From assembly GCA_021234155.1 (NCBI GenBank), contig JAJEKV010000041.1:12040689-12104688 (forward strand): a stretch of DNA of 64,000 nucleotides, given 5' to 3'. Made by a program: the position numbers and the translations under genes. Under the pieces are notes generated by a model. The model worked only from the letters and a program-made list of their open reading frames with translations, ran no database searches and was not told the origin of the DNA. The stretch is from Isoetes taiwanensis. Lineage: Eukaryota > Streptophyta > Lycopodiopsida > Isoetales > Isoetaceae. Shown one piece after another: positions 46,985 through 58,776 of the stretch. Position 1 is the stretch's first letter; each line of letters starts with the position of its first letter.

Positions 46985-47390
46985 CTATAAACCTAATATT
47001 AGCGTAGGGGTCAGTTTGTATACCAATTTAATGAAAGTTGCTCCATTTGAAATGGTGCAAATGCCTTCAGACCATATAGGCCTAGCATCTACTATTTTCA
47101 TCCACCTTCTTCCCAATAATAAATCATAGATGTTAGCATGGTTAACATTCTCAAAATCAACAACCACAAATGTAGCTAAAACAATGATTCCTCCCCAGAT
47201 AACGGACACATTCCTCACCACTCCTTTTGGCACTACCTTAGCATTGGAAAAGGATTTTAGAACAATAGAAGTATTGTCTTCTACCTTGAGATTCAAGAGT
47301 TTTCATAACATGATAAGGCATGACATTTAGAGAAGAACCTCCATCCAAAGAAGACCTTATCTAAATGGGAAGTACCTATAGTAGCACTAC
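46985..47390 (-). pseudogene. Gypsy protease region
   Basis: The active-site motif appears as SLDGGSSLNVMPYHVM near 47345, the DGG variant used by Tat-type elements in place of DTG/DSG. NIYDLLLGRRWMKIVDARP (the flap/LLGRxW block) follows at about 47130-47080. The two blocks lie in different frames. Confidence 0.7.
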
Positions 47391-47751
47391 AAGTAAAAAG
47401 CACACGGATCTTCATGTGCTCGAGGTAAGGCTTCTGAAAATGTTGTTGAAGTCTCTGCGACAATTTCTTCAACATTTTGGGTATTCTTGATAAACTTTTC
47501 CCCGGTATGATGGTGCAATCCTCAATAGAGTTAGTAAGTCTACAAGAACCTTGGAGTTTTTCATAAGCAATTCAAATTCATCAAGCTTCGAATCTTTACG
47601 TTTATACCTTTGAGCAGGGGAGGGGCTATATTCGGGATTTGGCTGAAATGTTACCTTTGGAGCTGTAATTGGTGGAACGTAATCTTGCAGAGGTACCGAA
47701 TGAAGCCTCGGCACGTGTTTGCACAACCATAACATCTTGTTCTTCTTGTTC

Positions 47752-48898
47752 TTACGCACAAGTCTCAATAAAACTAACATTTGACACTGCTTTACCTTTT
47801 TCTTGCTTTGCAAGGTAATTCTTGACACTGCAGAACTTCTCCTCATGACCTATCTCTTTACAAAAAGAACAAACAGGGCATTCTCTACCAAAATGGCCCC
47901 TTTTGTGGCATTTAGGACAAGATCTTGCAAAGCAATTTTCAGCCCTATGATAGGGTTTACCACAGTTTGTGCATTCAGGTATGGTAGAGCTAGAAGAAAG
48001 AGCATTATTACTATTTTTGAACTCCATGAGTTGTTTGGTAACTTCTAAAAGAGCTTCAGATACCTTACTTATCTCAGATTTCATTTCTGAAACTTGAGGG
48101 TCTAACTCTTCAGCTTTTGGCTTCTTCTTTTCCTTCTGAACTGCATACACAGGGCTCAGTATCCTGATGAGGAGGGTAGAATGGATCTCTGACTTCTTCA
48201 TCGGGCAAATAGCTTAGCATTTCTACTAAATCTACAGCCTTTACAAATGTCTTATGGATAGAGTCTAGCTCACTAAACTTTTGAAGTTTTAATAACTTCC
48301 TATAGATCTTAAGCCTGGACATAAAACCTCTGATAAAGGAAGCAACCAGATGCAAAGTTGGGTGGGAAACATGATTCCTATTACACACCAGCAAATAAGA
48401 GTTAAATCTTTCCACATACTGTTTCACACTTTCACCAGATTTAATAGAAAAGGAATTGAGCTCAAAAACAAGATCCTGGGGTGAAGTAGTCTTACCAAAC
48501 CTTGACAGAAATCTTTGTTCCAATTCATCCCACTTGGTACCTATTGACAGTTCAAAATCCAACCAGGACCTGGCCTCATCACCTTTCATGCATTTGGTAA
48601 ACTCAGCAAACCTGGTACCTTTCTTCTTTCCATGCTCCTCATAATATTCTTCAAAAGTCTTCAAGAAATGGTTAGCATTCACGGAAGAATCATAACAAGG
48701 GGGAGAAACAGGTACAGTAAGCTCAAAATGATAAGAAGCTTGTGGAGGAATAGGCAAAGTGGAAACATTTGCAACATTTGTTGTGGATCTGGTAGCCACT
48801 TTCATGCTTACCCCTACCAAATCTGGTTGACCTGTTACCTCAGGTGGTTCAGCGGGCTCGGCAGACTCAGCAAGCTTTCTTGGTGCCATGGAGTTCAA
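47752..48898 (-). pseudogene. Gypsy gag with three CCHC zinc knuckles
   Basis: Start at 48898 (MNSMAPRKLAES), only 14 bp from the primer-binding site. Capsid region (retrotrans_gag): FLKTFEEYYEEHGKK, KGDEARSWLDFEL, WDELEQRFLSRFG, SGESVKQYVERFNSYL. After a frame change near 48130 come three CCHC fingers, each C-x2-C-x4-H-x4-C: CTNCGKPYHRAENC, CPKCHKRGHFGREC and CSFCKEIGHEEKFC. Gag packages the element RNA in virus-like particles. Three fingers are more than the usual one or two in plant gypsy gags. Confidence 0.85.
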
Positions 48899-48911
48899 CT
48901 TCCAGGTGAAA

Positions 48912-48929
48912 ATCTCGGTAGGACCTCCA
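48912..48929 (-). promoter_or_regulatory. Primer-binding site complementary to tRNA-Gln
   Basis: In the element's sense, TGGAGGTCCTACCGAGAT starts 3 nt after the LTR end. Its complement ends GGTAGGACCTCCA, matching the 3' end of plant tRNA-Gln plus CCA. Confidence 0.75.
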
Positions 48930-48932
48930 AAA

Positions 48933-51700
48933 TGTTAGCCTAAAACCTGGAATTTTAGTCTAACCTCAAGGAAGCTCAAACAAAATGGTTAGGACCTCCA
49001 GATCACTTAGGGTGATCAATCCTTAACATATGAAGCGAGAAAAGTCATTTTGGAATGCTGGTTTTTTCAAAATCACTACAGTTCCCCTGGAACCTAAAAA
49101 ACTGTCAGAGCAAAAACTGACCTAGAAGACACACCTTTTGAGATTTTTGGGATCTAGTTGGTGGTACAGATGGTCAACAATCAGAGGAAACTCCTGGTGA
49201 AAATTTGGCTTGATTTGGATAAAGGAAGGTCAAGAAAACCGAGGTCAAAGTCGGTCAAAAAAGTTGGCGGTGCAAAACAGAGCCAAAATTTGCAGATGGA
49301 GTTTGACAAGGAATTTTGAGTTGAAATCTGTGCAAGCAACTTCAAAATAGTCTCTAGATCACGTGCATAAGGTTTAGATGGCAAAAAGATGTTTTGTTTT
49401 TTTCTGAGAATAGCCAAAGCCTCAAGAAAAAGGCAACCACCGGTTAATGTGATTATGAAGAAAAATCTTGTTATAGGTTTTCTTGGGATGTATAGGCTCC
49501 TAGGATCATTATGAGGATGAAATATAACTATTTGAATGGAATGTAACTGGAAGTAAATATTTTGGCTTTATATTTTGAGTTCTTGACTTTAACAAGCAGT
49601 ACCAGGTTTACAAGATAAAGGAATGATGATGACAATATTTTTCCAAACAAAGAATATGTATTATAGCAGGAAAAATACATAGAAGTCCAATGGTCTTAGC
49701 AAGTATTACCCAAGAAATGATGCTTGAGAATAAATTCCAGAGCAATATGAGCTTCTAGGAAGCCTCAAACTACCCAAAAAGCAAAATGAAGAAATTTCTT
49801 GAGTTGCAGTTGAAGCGTTTTGATGTCAAACAAGTCACGCCATGGTAGATCTTCAATTTCGAGCAGAATAGAACACAATTTGAACAGATCAGAACAAGAT
49901 AATATCAAAATGTCGAATGCGCCATAAGATCACGAGGGTCTATCTTTGAGGGGGACGTCCCGATTTGATCTCAGATTCTGACTTAAGAATTGTTCTTCCC
50001 AAAAGCTAGCTCGGCCGAAAGTGATTTTAGGCCAAAATTTGAGCAATTTCTAACGGATCAAGTGCCACGAGAGGATCCCCAAGGTCTCAAAAAGAGTCGA
50101 GATAATTTCGGTGAAAATTGGCGGATTCAATCAAATTTAGGCAATCTAATTGGCGGATTTAAGGTGCCCCCCTATTTTTTAGGGTTCATCGAAAAATTCT
50201 TGAATGCCATATATCCCACAGTGGCTAAAATGGTTCTCGAGGCTCCCGTATATAAGGCATAATGTGACTCAGCTAATAATCGTAAGCGTGCCACGCAGAG
50301 GGGACACCCCGGTAGTCATGCGGCCCCCCACGCCTCACGCCACGTGGAAATGAGAATGAAAATGGGGGTGACGTGGAATGATGTAGAAATAGATAGGGTA
50401 GATAGGCTAGAATAGGTTTTTATTTTTATGGCACGATCCCAAGAATCCAAATTTGAAGGCCTTCCGAGGGTTTTTTCCAAATTTTAAAAGACCAAATTAG
50501 CTCTTTTTGCCAAGCTTTCCATCTAGAGATTTTAGGTCAAACCTAAACATTTGAATTTTGGTCCCTTTTGACCCATGGTCAATGAATTGGTGAAAAAATC
50601 ATGGGAAAAGAATGGGGAAAAGGTGTAAATAGGCTATAAGAGGGTTTAGGAAGATGAAATGAGGGTGAAAAATAGAGTTTTCTTGCCTTTGAAGGTTTTC
50701 AAGGTCATTAGGGGGCAATTCTCAAATGAAGGTAAGACCAATAAAAAAATGGGTGGTGGAATGATGAGAAAAGGTCTCGAAAGTGGAAAAAATGGTGAAA
50801 GAAAGGTTTTAAAAGGTTCATAGGATATAAAAAGGTGGATATAAGATGAGTGGAATTTTGGTCCCTTTTGACCCATGGTCAATGAATACTGCAACTTGGG
50901 GATGGTGAAAAAATCATGGGAAAAGAATGGGGAAAAGGTGTAAATAGGCTATAAGAGGGTTTAGGAAGATGAAATGAGGGTGAAAATAGAGTTTTCTTGC
51001 CTTTGAAGGTTTTCAAGGTCATTAGGGGGCAATTCTCAAATGAAGGTAAGACCAATAAAAAAATGGGTAGTGGAATGATGAGAAAAGGTCTCGAAAGTGG
51101 AAAAAATGGTGAAAGAAAGGTTTTAAAAGGTTCATAGGATATAAAAAGGTGGATATAAGATGAATGTGGAATGAAGAAAAGATGGGTACCTCTCAGAAGC
51201 ACTTGATTTCATCTCAAATTGTTTCTAATGCTCAAATCATACCTCATAGTGAAAATAAGTTTGCTCAAAACCTAAGGGTCTTCCAAACTTCTATAAGGGT
51301 CTTCCAAACTTCAAGGCTAAAATAAGAGCACATTTCACTTCCAAGATGGCATCCTCATGTGTGTGACTTCAAAACTACTAATGCAACTCAAGTAAGCTTC
51401 ATAAGGTTGAATTTTGGTAAAATGCCTTGTGGCTCCTTGATAAACTTGCTATAGCCTTTGCCTGGTCTTCAAATCAAAGGAAAAAATGTTAAACAAATGG
51501 GAATGTGTTTAGAAAGGTGCTTTACCTCAAAGAAAAGATTAGGCTATAAAAGGAGATCCCAAATGCCTTCCAAACTGGTCAAATGTCTTCCAAACTCTAA
51601 TGGGATCACAATAGCCTGGAACTTTTCCTTAGAGGAAATATAGATGAAACAAAAGTTTTGATACATAGATGCTAGTCCATGTTGCCAAAAATGGGCAACA
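48933..51700 (-). repeat. Gypsy 5' LTR (right copy) with an internal 300-bp tandem duplication
   Basis: Homologous over its length to 40491-42944. It is longer because 50553-50852 is repeated from 50853 onward (GAATTTTGGTCCC... occurs at both). The LTRs differ by many substitutions and small indels, so the insertion is not recent. Confidence 0.9.
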
Positions 51701-51705
51701 CTATA
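51701..51705. repeat. Gypsy target-site duplication, right (CTATA)
   Basis: Matches 40486-40490. Confidence 0.9.
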
Positions 51706-54309
51706 CCTCTCCCTCCACTTATCAAGACTATCAGTATTACGTATTACAAACTTATTTATTTCTTCAAACATTTCCTCGTTCAATTTGCGTTGCACTCCAT
51801 GACCTTGCAAGACTTCTTCTGCTACTTCCTTATCTTCCTCACCATTCCAAATCTTTGGTGCATCTTTGTGTATTGAAATTGTGGCTTCACTTAAAAAGAA
51901 CAATGTTTCATGAAGCAAGTGACCCTCGGTCATGGACCCCTCAGGCCTAGCCATTTGCCGGATGTATCCTTTCAAAACTTTCATGTACCGTTCTAAAAAA
52001 AACATCCACCGACTTGGAGCTGGTCCAAGAAGCCGGATTTCTTCTGGTAGATGAACCAATAAGTGTACTTGAAGGTCAAAAAAACTTGTAGGAAGCTCTT
52101 TCTCCATCATGCACAGAAGCTCAACTATCTCAACCTCCATTCTTGAAATGTCATCTAAGCTAATCTCTTTCATTGAGACCCATCTATACACAAAACAAAC
52201 TACTAACAAAGTTTTTAAACCATACCTTGCAAACTTTCCAAGTCGATATATAATGTCACGTATGTTACTCGTAAGACAATTCTCAATTGCACATGGAAGA
52301 ATGTGCTACAATGCAGCAAACACACATAATGAAGAAATATCCAACAAGATAATTAATACAAAATTAATACCTGTATAAATTTGTGCCAATCATGGGACTT
52401 TAACCCACTAAGATCACCATCTTTTGTGAAGGCTTTACGTAGTGACGCACCATAGCCGGTAGGAGTGCACATTTTGGATATAATATTAGTCACTTGCAAC
52501 TCCTCTGATTTACTTAGAACCCACGGTGCCTTGGGTAACATAATGGCTTTGCCCTCCTCTTCAATAGGCCATAAGGTACGCATTATGTTACAATCTTGTA
52601 AGTCTCTTCTAGCACTTAATTTCTCCCAATCCCCAGTCAAATGTCTCCAGAGTGATTGTCCAACATTTTTGAAGATATGCATAGGATCGAGTAGGTGCAC
52701 AAGTTTTAGTTCTGGCCAATATTCAAGGGGATTAAATATGGATAAACGTTTCATGCCTGGTGGTAGTAAAACATCATCATCATGCGAAGCACCTTGTGAT
52801 TCACGCGCCATAGTCCATGTTTCTAACCAATCCTTGGGTGTCCTACGCGTCGATCGCTTAGTAGCATTTGATCCTCGCATAGGGTGGTTGCATGGTAGGT
52901 ACTTTTTGTGTCCGCGATATATTTGCTTGTTAAGGTGCTTGGAGCGATAACAACTCAAATCAGTTCCACATGATGGGCAACCATTCATTCCACTTGTTTG
53001 CAAACCTATATGTAGATAATGAGTTAGCATTTAATAAAAAGAGCATTGGTATTTAAAAAAGACATATCAGAAGCAACACTAAAACCAGGATAATCATGTG
53101 TCGTGAAGCAACATATTGCATGTAATGTGAACTGATGTATGCCCTTACTATGTCGTACATTTGGATGCCTTGCCATAATATCTCTAACTCTTCTATGAGT
53201 GGTTCAATGTACACATCCATGTTCTTTACTTGATGCTTACCTGATAATAGTATGAAATAAATAAAACTTGAGAAAATGACATATTGAAATGTAATAAGGA
53301 CAAACCTGGAACAACAAGTGTCAACATCAAATGTCCAGCTTTAGTTGCCATCCATGGTGGAATATTGTAGTTGACCACAACTATGGGCCACACACTATGT
53401 TTTGACGATAACGTTCCAAAAGGGCAAATTCCATCCATTCCAATAGCAAGGCGTAAATTGCGTGGTTCATCCTTGAATACCCTCCACTTATCTTCTATGT
53501 GTTTCATAGCTTCTCCATCCGCTGGAATTCTTAGAATTCCATCCTTACTTCGATGTGTCACATGAAAATCCATTAATGCAGACAACGATGGAGAACGAAA
53601 CATGTATTGTAGACGTGGAATTATGGGCATGTGCCGCAAAACTTTTCTAGGAACATTTTTCTTCTTCATATCCATCTTATAGCATGGCTCCTTGCATTTT
53701 GGACACTCATGTAATGTTGCATATGCATTCCGGTACAATACACAATCGTTTGGGCAGGCATGAATGCAATTATATTCCAACCCTAATGCACGCAAAATTT
53801 CTCTTGCTTCTCTCCTTGTTTCGGGAAGACAATGACCACTAGGTAGTATCTTACTTAGCAAGCTACAAAATAAAATGCAGTCATCACCTACAAGTGATAA
53901 ATGAATTCATAAGAAAATAACTCATTCAAACAAATAACATACCTAAATAGCTCTACATTACACTATTATTACTCCATGCAAATTTGTGCTGAAGATTTAG
54001 GATTAGCAAGCATGTTGCAAGACGTGACATCCTAGCCCCAGGATATAGTGGTTTGCCTGCCTCATCTTTTAGAATACTTGCATCTTCTTTATTGCCTTCA
54101 TCGTTGGCCTCCTCATTGGCATCACCATTATCTCCATCTATAATAGGGTAATAATTGTCAATAGCTTCAATTAAACCGGTCTCTGGCATCTCATTTCCTG
54201 TTCGAGATGTTGGTTCGTGAGCTTGATGTAGACCCTTCAAGTGATCGCAATATTGCCACATTAGTGCAACATTTATTAAACTAGAAAAACTTGTTATATT
54301 GATATTCAA
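51706..54309 (-). pseudogene. CACTA transposase (tnp2 / Transposase_21, DUF4218)
   Basis: Coding blocks separated by introns or breaks. 54309-53953: LYPGARMSRLATCLLILNL. 53861-53280: LGLEYNCIHACPNDCVLYRN, HECPKCKEPCYK, KVLRHMPIIPRLQYMF, NLRLAIGMDGICPFG (catalytic-domain DG) and WPIVVVNYNIPPW. About 53240-53060: NMDVYIEPLIEELEILW, then in a shifted frame FTLHAICCFTTHDYPGF. 53010-52353: NGCPSCGTDLSCYRSKH, PMHIFKNVGQSLWRHLTG. 52209-51706: DLQVHLLVHLPEEIRLLGPA and GYIRQMARPEGSMTEG (DUF4218). The order matches En/Spm TNPD-like transposases, which cut and rejoin the element. The gypsy insertion at 51,705 and a frameshift near 53165 inactivate it. Confidence 0.88.
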
Positions 54310-54544
54310 TATTCTAGAAGGGAATAATCATCACATAAAGCATTATGCAATGAACTAGTATGCAATTTTGTCCTCCCTAGTCCCCCGCTCTTTCGAGCCT
54401 ACAAAAGTTTAAATCCAAAAAATAATTTTCCAACAATCAATATCATATGATTAATGGAGCAATTGCATTAGACACGTGAAATAGTATTTGGCACGCATAT
54501 AAAGGTAATAGAAAATAAAACAAAATTTTTAGTTAATCATAAAT

Positions 54545-55352
54545 CTAATTTCTAATAGTCACAAAGTTTTTTTCTTCACATAGCTTTCTTTTTGGCCTCC
54601 CTAGTGGAACAATGAGGGCACCCCCGCTTAGCTCCCTACGCCTCTTGAAAGTTGGCATGGGTCGTTGAAAACTATAGTTAATAAAAATCTCATCCCCCGG
54701 TTTCAAATTTTTAATAGCGCAAATGCGCACATAAAATCCAGAATGGCCATTCATGTGACTAGAATCATGAATATCCGTCTCCTCAAAAATAGCATTAGAC
54801 AACTCCGGATGACCATGTGAACTGTTAATAAGACCAAAGAATATTTCCATGCACACTAGGACGCCCCATCTATGTAAATCTTGTCAGATGGTGCCACATC
54901 TTCTCCATCTTCCTTCCTTTTTGCCAATTGGCACCAATTCTTTACTAGACCATAGGTCGACATGCTAGGCATGAATGATGCTAATCTTAACCAAACACCC
55001 CAACTATATTCGGGCCCTCCATATGCCATTAGAGTCGTCGGATTTTCAAGATTTCCATACACACTTTCTAAAATATATAAACCCCTTCCTGCCTCTGGAA
55101 TTTTTCTGGATGGCGCAATCATATATCGACGTCCCCAATAAATGAATTCTTCCAACATAAGTGGGAGTTGTCCTTCCCAACAACCAAATATTTTACGATT
55201 GAATGGAACAATTGCATTCCTAAGACTATCTGGCATATGAGCATGGTAATCCTCATGGGCCTCGTTGACACGTGCAAGAGAATATTCATTTGTGCTAAAC
55301 CAAGCCTTGATTGAAAGTCTTTGCAGATGCTCCCCTTGTCCGTCCCTCGCAT
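54545..55352 (-). pseudogene. SET-domain-like protein carried by the CACTA element
   Basis: Two overlapping frames give one domain. The first includes IAPSRKIPEAGRGLYILESV, which resembles the SET opening 'GxGxxA'. It then has LMAYGGPEYSWG and ends DKIYIDGAS at 54856. The second starts there: FFGLINSSHGHPELSNAIF (SET 'RFINHS..PN' block with NSS for NHS), FYVRICAIKNLKPGDEIFINYSF (SET 'AxRDIxxGEELxxxY' block, with the catalytic-pocket Tyr). A 1-nt shift at 54856 separates them. SET domains methylate lysines. The usual pre- and post-SET cysteines are not evident. It sits just upstream of the transposase on the same strand, so it may be a captured gene or a normal part of this CACTA lineage. Assignment rests on motif order only. 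Confidence 0.55.
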
Positions 55353-55810
55353 TCTTGTGGAGTCTCTACTACCATTCTTTCTCTATCACTCGAGGAGGTA
55401 CTCCGTTCACGACATTTACGAAGCCGAACCCTAGGTGGTGTAGATGAGGATGTGGAAGGAGATACGATTCGATGTTCACGTGCAATTTGTGTGTTCTTGT
55501 GCAACCCCCTCATATACTGCAAAACTAAATAAATTCTAACATGGCCAATAATTTGATTATAAAGAAAAGAGTTTGATACCTCATCGGCTTTTTTCCGCAT
55601 CCGTCGTTCAGAATAATCAGGGGGCGGTGCATCTGGACACCACCCAAACCTTATTTTATGATCTTCTCTAACACTGTACTCCAATTTTTTCGAACCCCGA
55701 CACGTGAGACACCAACAAGGCCATTTGGACTGATATAATCTTTGGATGGGGTCGGGTCTTATATTCTCTGATCGTGCACCCCTACTCGAGTGTGAAGAGG
55801 AAGAGTCCAT
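55353..55810 (-). pseudogene. CACTA N-terminal exon(s) with Cys motif, cut by hAT
   Basis: Begins MDSSSSHSSRGARSEN at 55810, immediately beside the hAT insertion. It then has a Cys cluster (KWPCWCLTCRGSKKLEYS ... FGWC) and an acidic/basic helix (YSERRMRKKADEV). This may be the N-terminus of the SET-like protein. On the other side of the hAT, the sequence ending AAATGCAG looks like a splice acceptor, so the hAT landed at the first bases of this exon. Confidence 0.5.
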
Positions 55811-55812
55811 AC
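55805..55812. repeat. hAT target-site duplication, left (GTCCATAC)
   Basis: Identical 8-mer at 63609-63616. Eight base pairs is the hAT hallmark. Confidence 0.95.
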
Positions 55813-55825
55813 CAGGGATAGGTTC

Positions 55826-57221
55826 TGTACGTATGAAATTATTTTTTCAGACGTATAAAGTCCAAAAATACGTATTTTTGGGAAAAATACGTTTTTTCAG
55901 ATTTAATACTTTCGTCGGAAAAAGTTTCACGTAAGTTTAAACCTTCTCGTTTCACTTACGCCAACATTTTTCGCGTAGTTTAAAGTTCATTTTTCGCCAC
56001 GTGAATCTCCCCCCGACTTCGCGTAGAACGATTCTTAAGTTTTAAACACGCGAAACCTTTTTCAGCGTTTTAACAGAGTTTTAAACACGCCGAATTTTTT
56101 TTTTTTGTTCAAATCGTTTTATGGGTTTAAACTTACGCTGAAGCCGCTTGGCGTGTAAACTTAAACCAGTTTTTGCTTACGCGAACTTTTCTTTATATAT
56201 TTGGAGGCGCATTCTCTTTGTTTTTGCGCAGAAACAGGTAAACCACCTGCGCCCTCCTTCACAACCTGTGCCCCTTTTCCCTTTTTTTTCATTTTTCCTT
56301 AGTTTTTAGGCAAACCTAGTTAGTTTTTTGTTGTTTTTTTTATTGTAGGTCTAGGGTTCCTCCATAGTGAGGCCCTCGCCTGTTGCCCCCCTCCATTGAG
56401 GGGCGTGACGATGGTGAGCGTCTCGTTCTATGGTCGAATCCAGACTGATTTTTGTGAAAAAAATAATGAAAAAAAAAAAAAAAAAAAAAAACAATAGAAC
56501 GGAAACAATAAAAGAAGGAAAAAAAATAATGAAATAAAAATAAAAATAAAAAAATAAGAAAGAGAAATTTGGTTGCCTACCCTTTAATTTGGTTGCCTAC
56601 CCTTTCATCGACAACAGTAGCAGTGAGGGTAGGGAGTTTTTTAAGAGAGACTAGGTTTTAGTTCGGAGTGATCCTTGGCTGAGGCAGTGACCCTCGCCTG
56701 GCGTGCCACATTGAATTGTGCCATGCCGAGGGTGGGTGTCATTGCTGATGTCGAGGATTGCTAGGGTCAACCTCCCATTTAGGTGTATAGCCCTCTCCTG
56801 CCGCTTGTTGGCTTCGGTCACGCGGTGCTAAAAGGTGGGTGTTGTACTCTTATGGAAGGTCAGAAGAATATTTAATGAGATATACCCTATTTTCTGACGG
56901 TGTTGTTGACGAAAGTCCAACACTAATATAGGGAGTGGCGTATATTTCATTAAATATTCGTGACTTTGCTAGGTGGTCTTATGCAATATGTTCAGTTGAG
57001 TGCCGCCAGGGAGTTTCCTAATGGAGTCAGTAGCTGGATCAGATCATAAATTAAACTTGTTGAAGAGAATGAGAAAACTTGTTAAACTCAGTAGGGTGCC
57101 TACAACTGTCAAGCTTGAAACTTAGTAGTTTACTAGAATCTTAATGAACTATTTCGGCATTATTGACACTCACTAAAGTGGGTTTTTTTTTTCCTCCAGA
57201 CTTGTAGGTATTGTTGCTGCT
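55826..57221. other. hAT left subterminal region and upstream of the kinase gene
   Basis: 55826-56180 is rich in CGCGAA, ACGTATTT and GTTTAAA words. 56459-56560 is A-rich low complexity. From 56600 a transcribed-looking leader precedes the first kinase-gene ATG. A 17-bp direct repeat (TTTGGTTGCCTACCCTT) is at about 56569-56605. Confidence 0.5.
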
Positions 57222-57955
57222 TTGCTACAGTTGGCATATCGCTATCTATACACAGTTTCTTCTAAAGCTGCTATGAATCCACAAGAGTTAGACGGGCTTA
57301 GACTAGAAGCAGCAGAGCCTCACATGAGCCCTAAAGAAGGATCTAGGGTAGAAGCAGAGCCTCACATGAGCCCTAAAGAAGGACCTAGGGTAGAAGCAGA
57401 GCCTCACATGAACCCAGAGGCTGAGTCCTCTACTAAGATGCAGAGAAAAAGATCAAGACCCCAACAGCCGTGGTCCTCCTTAAGACCCGCTTTAATGAAT
57501 TGGCTCTCAGGAGTTTAATATGTGCTGCCACCCCATCCGAAAGTTAGAGTTGATTACTACAATAGATGAAGGATGGCTAGACTTCCACCAAGTCTCATGA
57601 GAGATGCCGAGAGAGCTTTTGGGCCTCGAATGATAGACGCTAACCCTGAAAAGACTCCTTCCTCGAAAGGTATGCTTGGATAGATGGCAATGTATCCCGC
57701 AAACCGAAATATGATTCATGCAAAGGCAAATCTAACTAGTCCCCGCTTGAGAGAGTCTTTAAAAGATAAGGTCGTGGAATGGAACACGCCTTGGACCAAT
57801 CGAAAAGCTTAGAAAAGAAACCCATCAACCCCTCACCTAGTTAAGAAAGTGTTGGCACGCACTATTAGAGCCAAGCCGCCCCTGGTGAGACCGGATAAAG
57901 AGTGGGAAGCAAGAAAAAGGGCGCGGATGCCAAGACTATATGGTTTGCAATGGTG
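57222..57955 (+). pseudogene. N-terminal part of the hAT-borne kinase-like gene
   Basis: A frame from ATG 57222 (MLQLAYRYLYTVSSK) with an in-frame stop at 57517. The same frame stays protein-like beyond it (PPHPKVRVDYYNR, RDAERAFGPRMIDANPEKTP, AKPPLVRPDKEWEARKRARMPRLYG), with a few more stops. A 42-bp unit is repeated three times at about 57305-57415, giving EPHMSPKEG repeats. At about 57955 the frame shifts into the kinase domain. Basic, Pro-rich composition; no family recognised. Confidence 0.45.
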
Positions 57956-58776
57956 GATTCCTCTCAAATAATGAACAGGACCAGAATTGGTTCGGAACAT
58001 ATGGAACGGTGTTCAAATGCAATATCTTGGGTTCTAGTTTTCTTAAAGACGAACCCTATTGTGTTAAATTTCAGAATGAGGATGTGCGGTTAGGTACGGC
58101 CAGACCTGATGTGATAGTAATGGCCATGATGAAAAATATGAGGGAATCACAAATGCAGGTTAGACATGGCTCTATCATACGCTGCATTGGTCGTACAACT
58201 GGGTTGGAAAGAACAGGGTTGATATTTCCCTACTGGAATGGGGGTTCTTGTGCATCTCTTTTTGTGCATCATGGAGATAATGAGTTTGCCAGGCATGTAT
58301 TTAAGAGATTAGGGTGTAAGCCTACTGTCGAGGTTGACATCCATAAGCTTGAGCAACGAAGAAAGCAGGAGTTATATGTTGCTCAAAGAGTGGGTGATCT
58401 AACTATGTCATTTTTAAGCGGCTTGCTTAAGCTTCATAAAGAGCACCATCTACACATGGACTTACACCCGGGCAATGTCTTGCTTCATTTTGACTTTGGG
58501 AAAGAGAGAGGATGCACGGACCCCCAGGCTGTTTATATTGGTATATGTGACTGGGGAGAAGAACGCCTAATAGGCGAGCCAGTGGAAGTGAAGCGGTGGG
58601 CATACAAAGGCATGGATGCTACTGCCAAAAAGGCCATTGAGAATGAAAGGCTTGCCTATCCATACATGCATGATGATTTGTATTGGGGTCCAAAAAGAGA
58701 TGGAACTAAGACGGTGCCTGCAAGGGTAGACTTCGATCTCTTAGGGGCAGTTCCATTGTCCATAAGAGGCGGGTGA
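57940..58776 (+). CDS. Protein-kinase-like domain inside the hAT element
   Basis: 278 residues without a break. Kinase landmarks in order: a glycine-rich-loop-like WFGTYGTVFKC (residues 23-33), a candidate ATP-binding Lys in YCVKFQN (about 44), a helix around RRKQELYVAQRVGDL, catalytic loop HMDLHPGNVLL (about 172-182, matching HxDLxxxN), and the metal-binding motif as ICDWGEER (about 202; DWG in place of DFG). A 'PEL'-like region is weak (YPYMHDD). Asp and Asn of the catalytic loop and Asp of DWG are intact, so activity is possible. The upstream part of the gene is frameshifted. No introns are seen, so it could be a retro-captured or long-resident gene. It lies on the strand opposite the transposase. 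Such kinases are not part of the hAT core machinery. Confidence 0.65.
   Translation: MVCNGGFLSNNEQDQNWFGTYGTVFKCNILGSSFLKDEPYCVKFQNEDVRLGTARPDVIVMAMMKNMRESQMQVRHGSIIRCIGRTTGLERTGLIFPYWNGGSCASLFVHHGDNEFARHVFKRLGCKPTVEVDIHKLEQRRKQELYVAQRVGDLTMSFLSGLLKLHKEHHLHMDLHPGNVLLHFDFGKERGCTDPQAVYIGICDWGEERLIGEPVEVKRWAYKGMDATAKKAIENERLAYPYMHDDLYWGPKRDGTKTVPARVDFDLLGAVPLSIRGG

Larger units (their letters stand above)
40491..51700 (-). mobile_element. Ty3/gypsy LTR retrotransposon, Tat-like lineage
   Basis: 11,210 bp with long LTRs (2,454 bp left, 2,768 bp right), ends TG...CA in the minus-strand sense, a perfect 5-bp target duplication, and a tRNA-Gln primer-binding site. The minus strand holds gag, protease, an extra RNase H, RT, RNase H and integrase, in that order. 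Long LTRs, the protease motif DGGSSLNVMP and an RNase H placed before RT are features of the plant Tat group. Many frameshifts and stops make it non-coding. It is inserted in the CACTA transposase gene, between the residues reading KWRERY and REEREMAR. Confidence 0.9.

Noticed and set aside
57507-57719. Minus-strand frame within the kinase gene region
   Set aside because: Shadow of the plus-strand gene. The plus-strand frame is protein-like across its stops.
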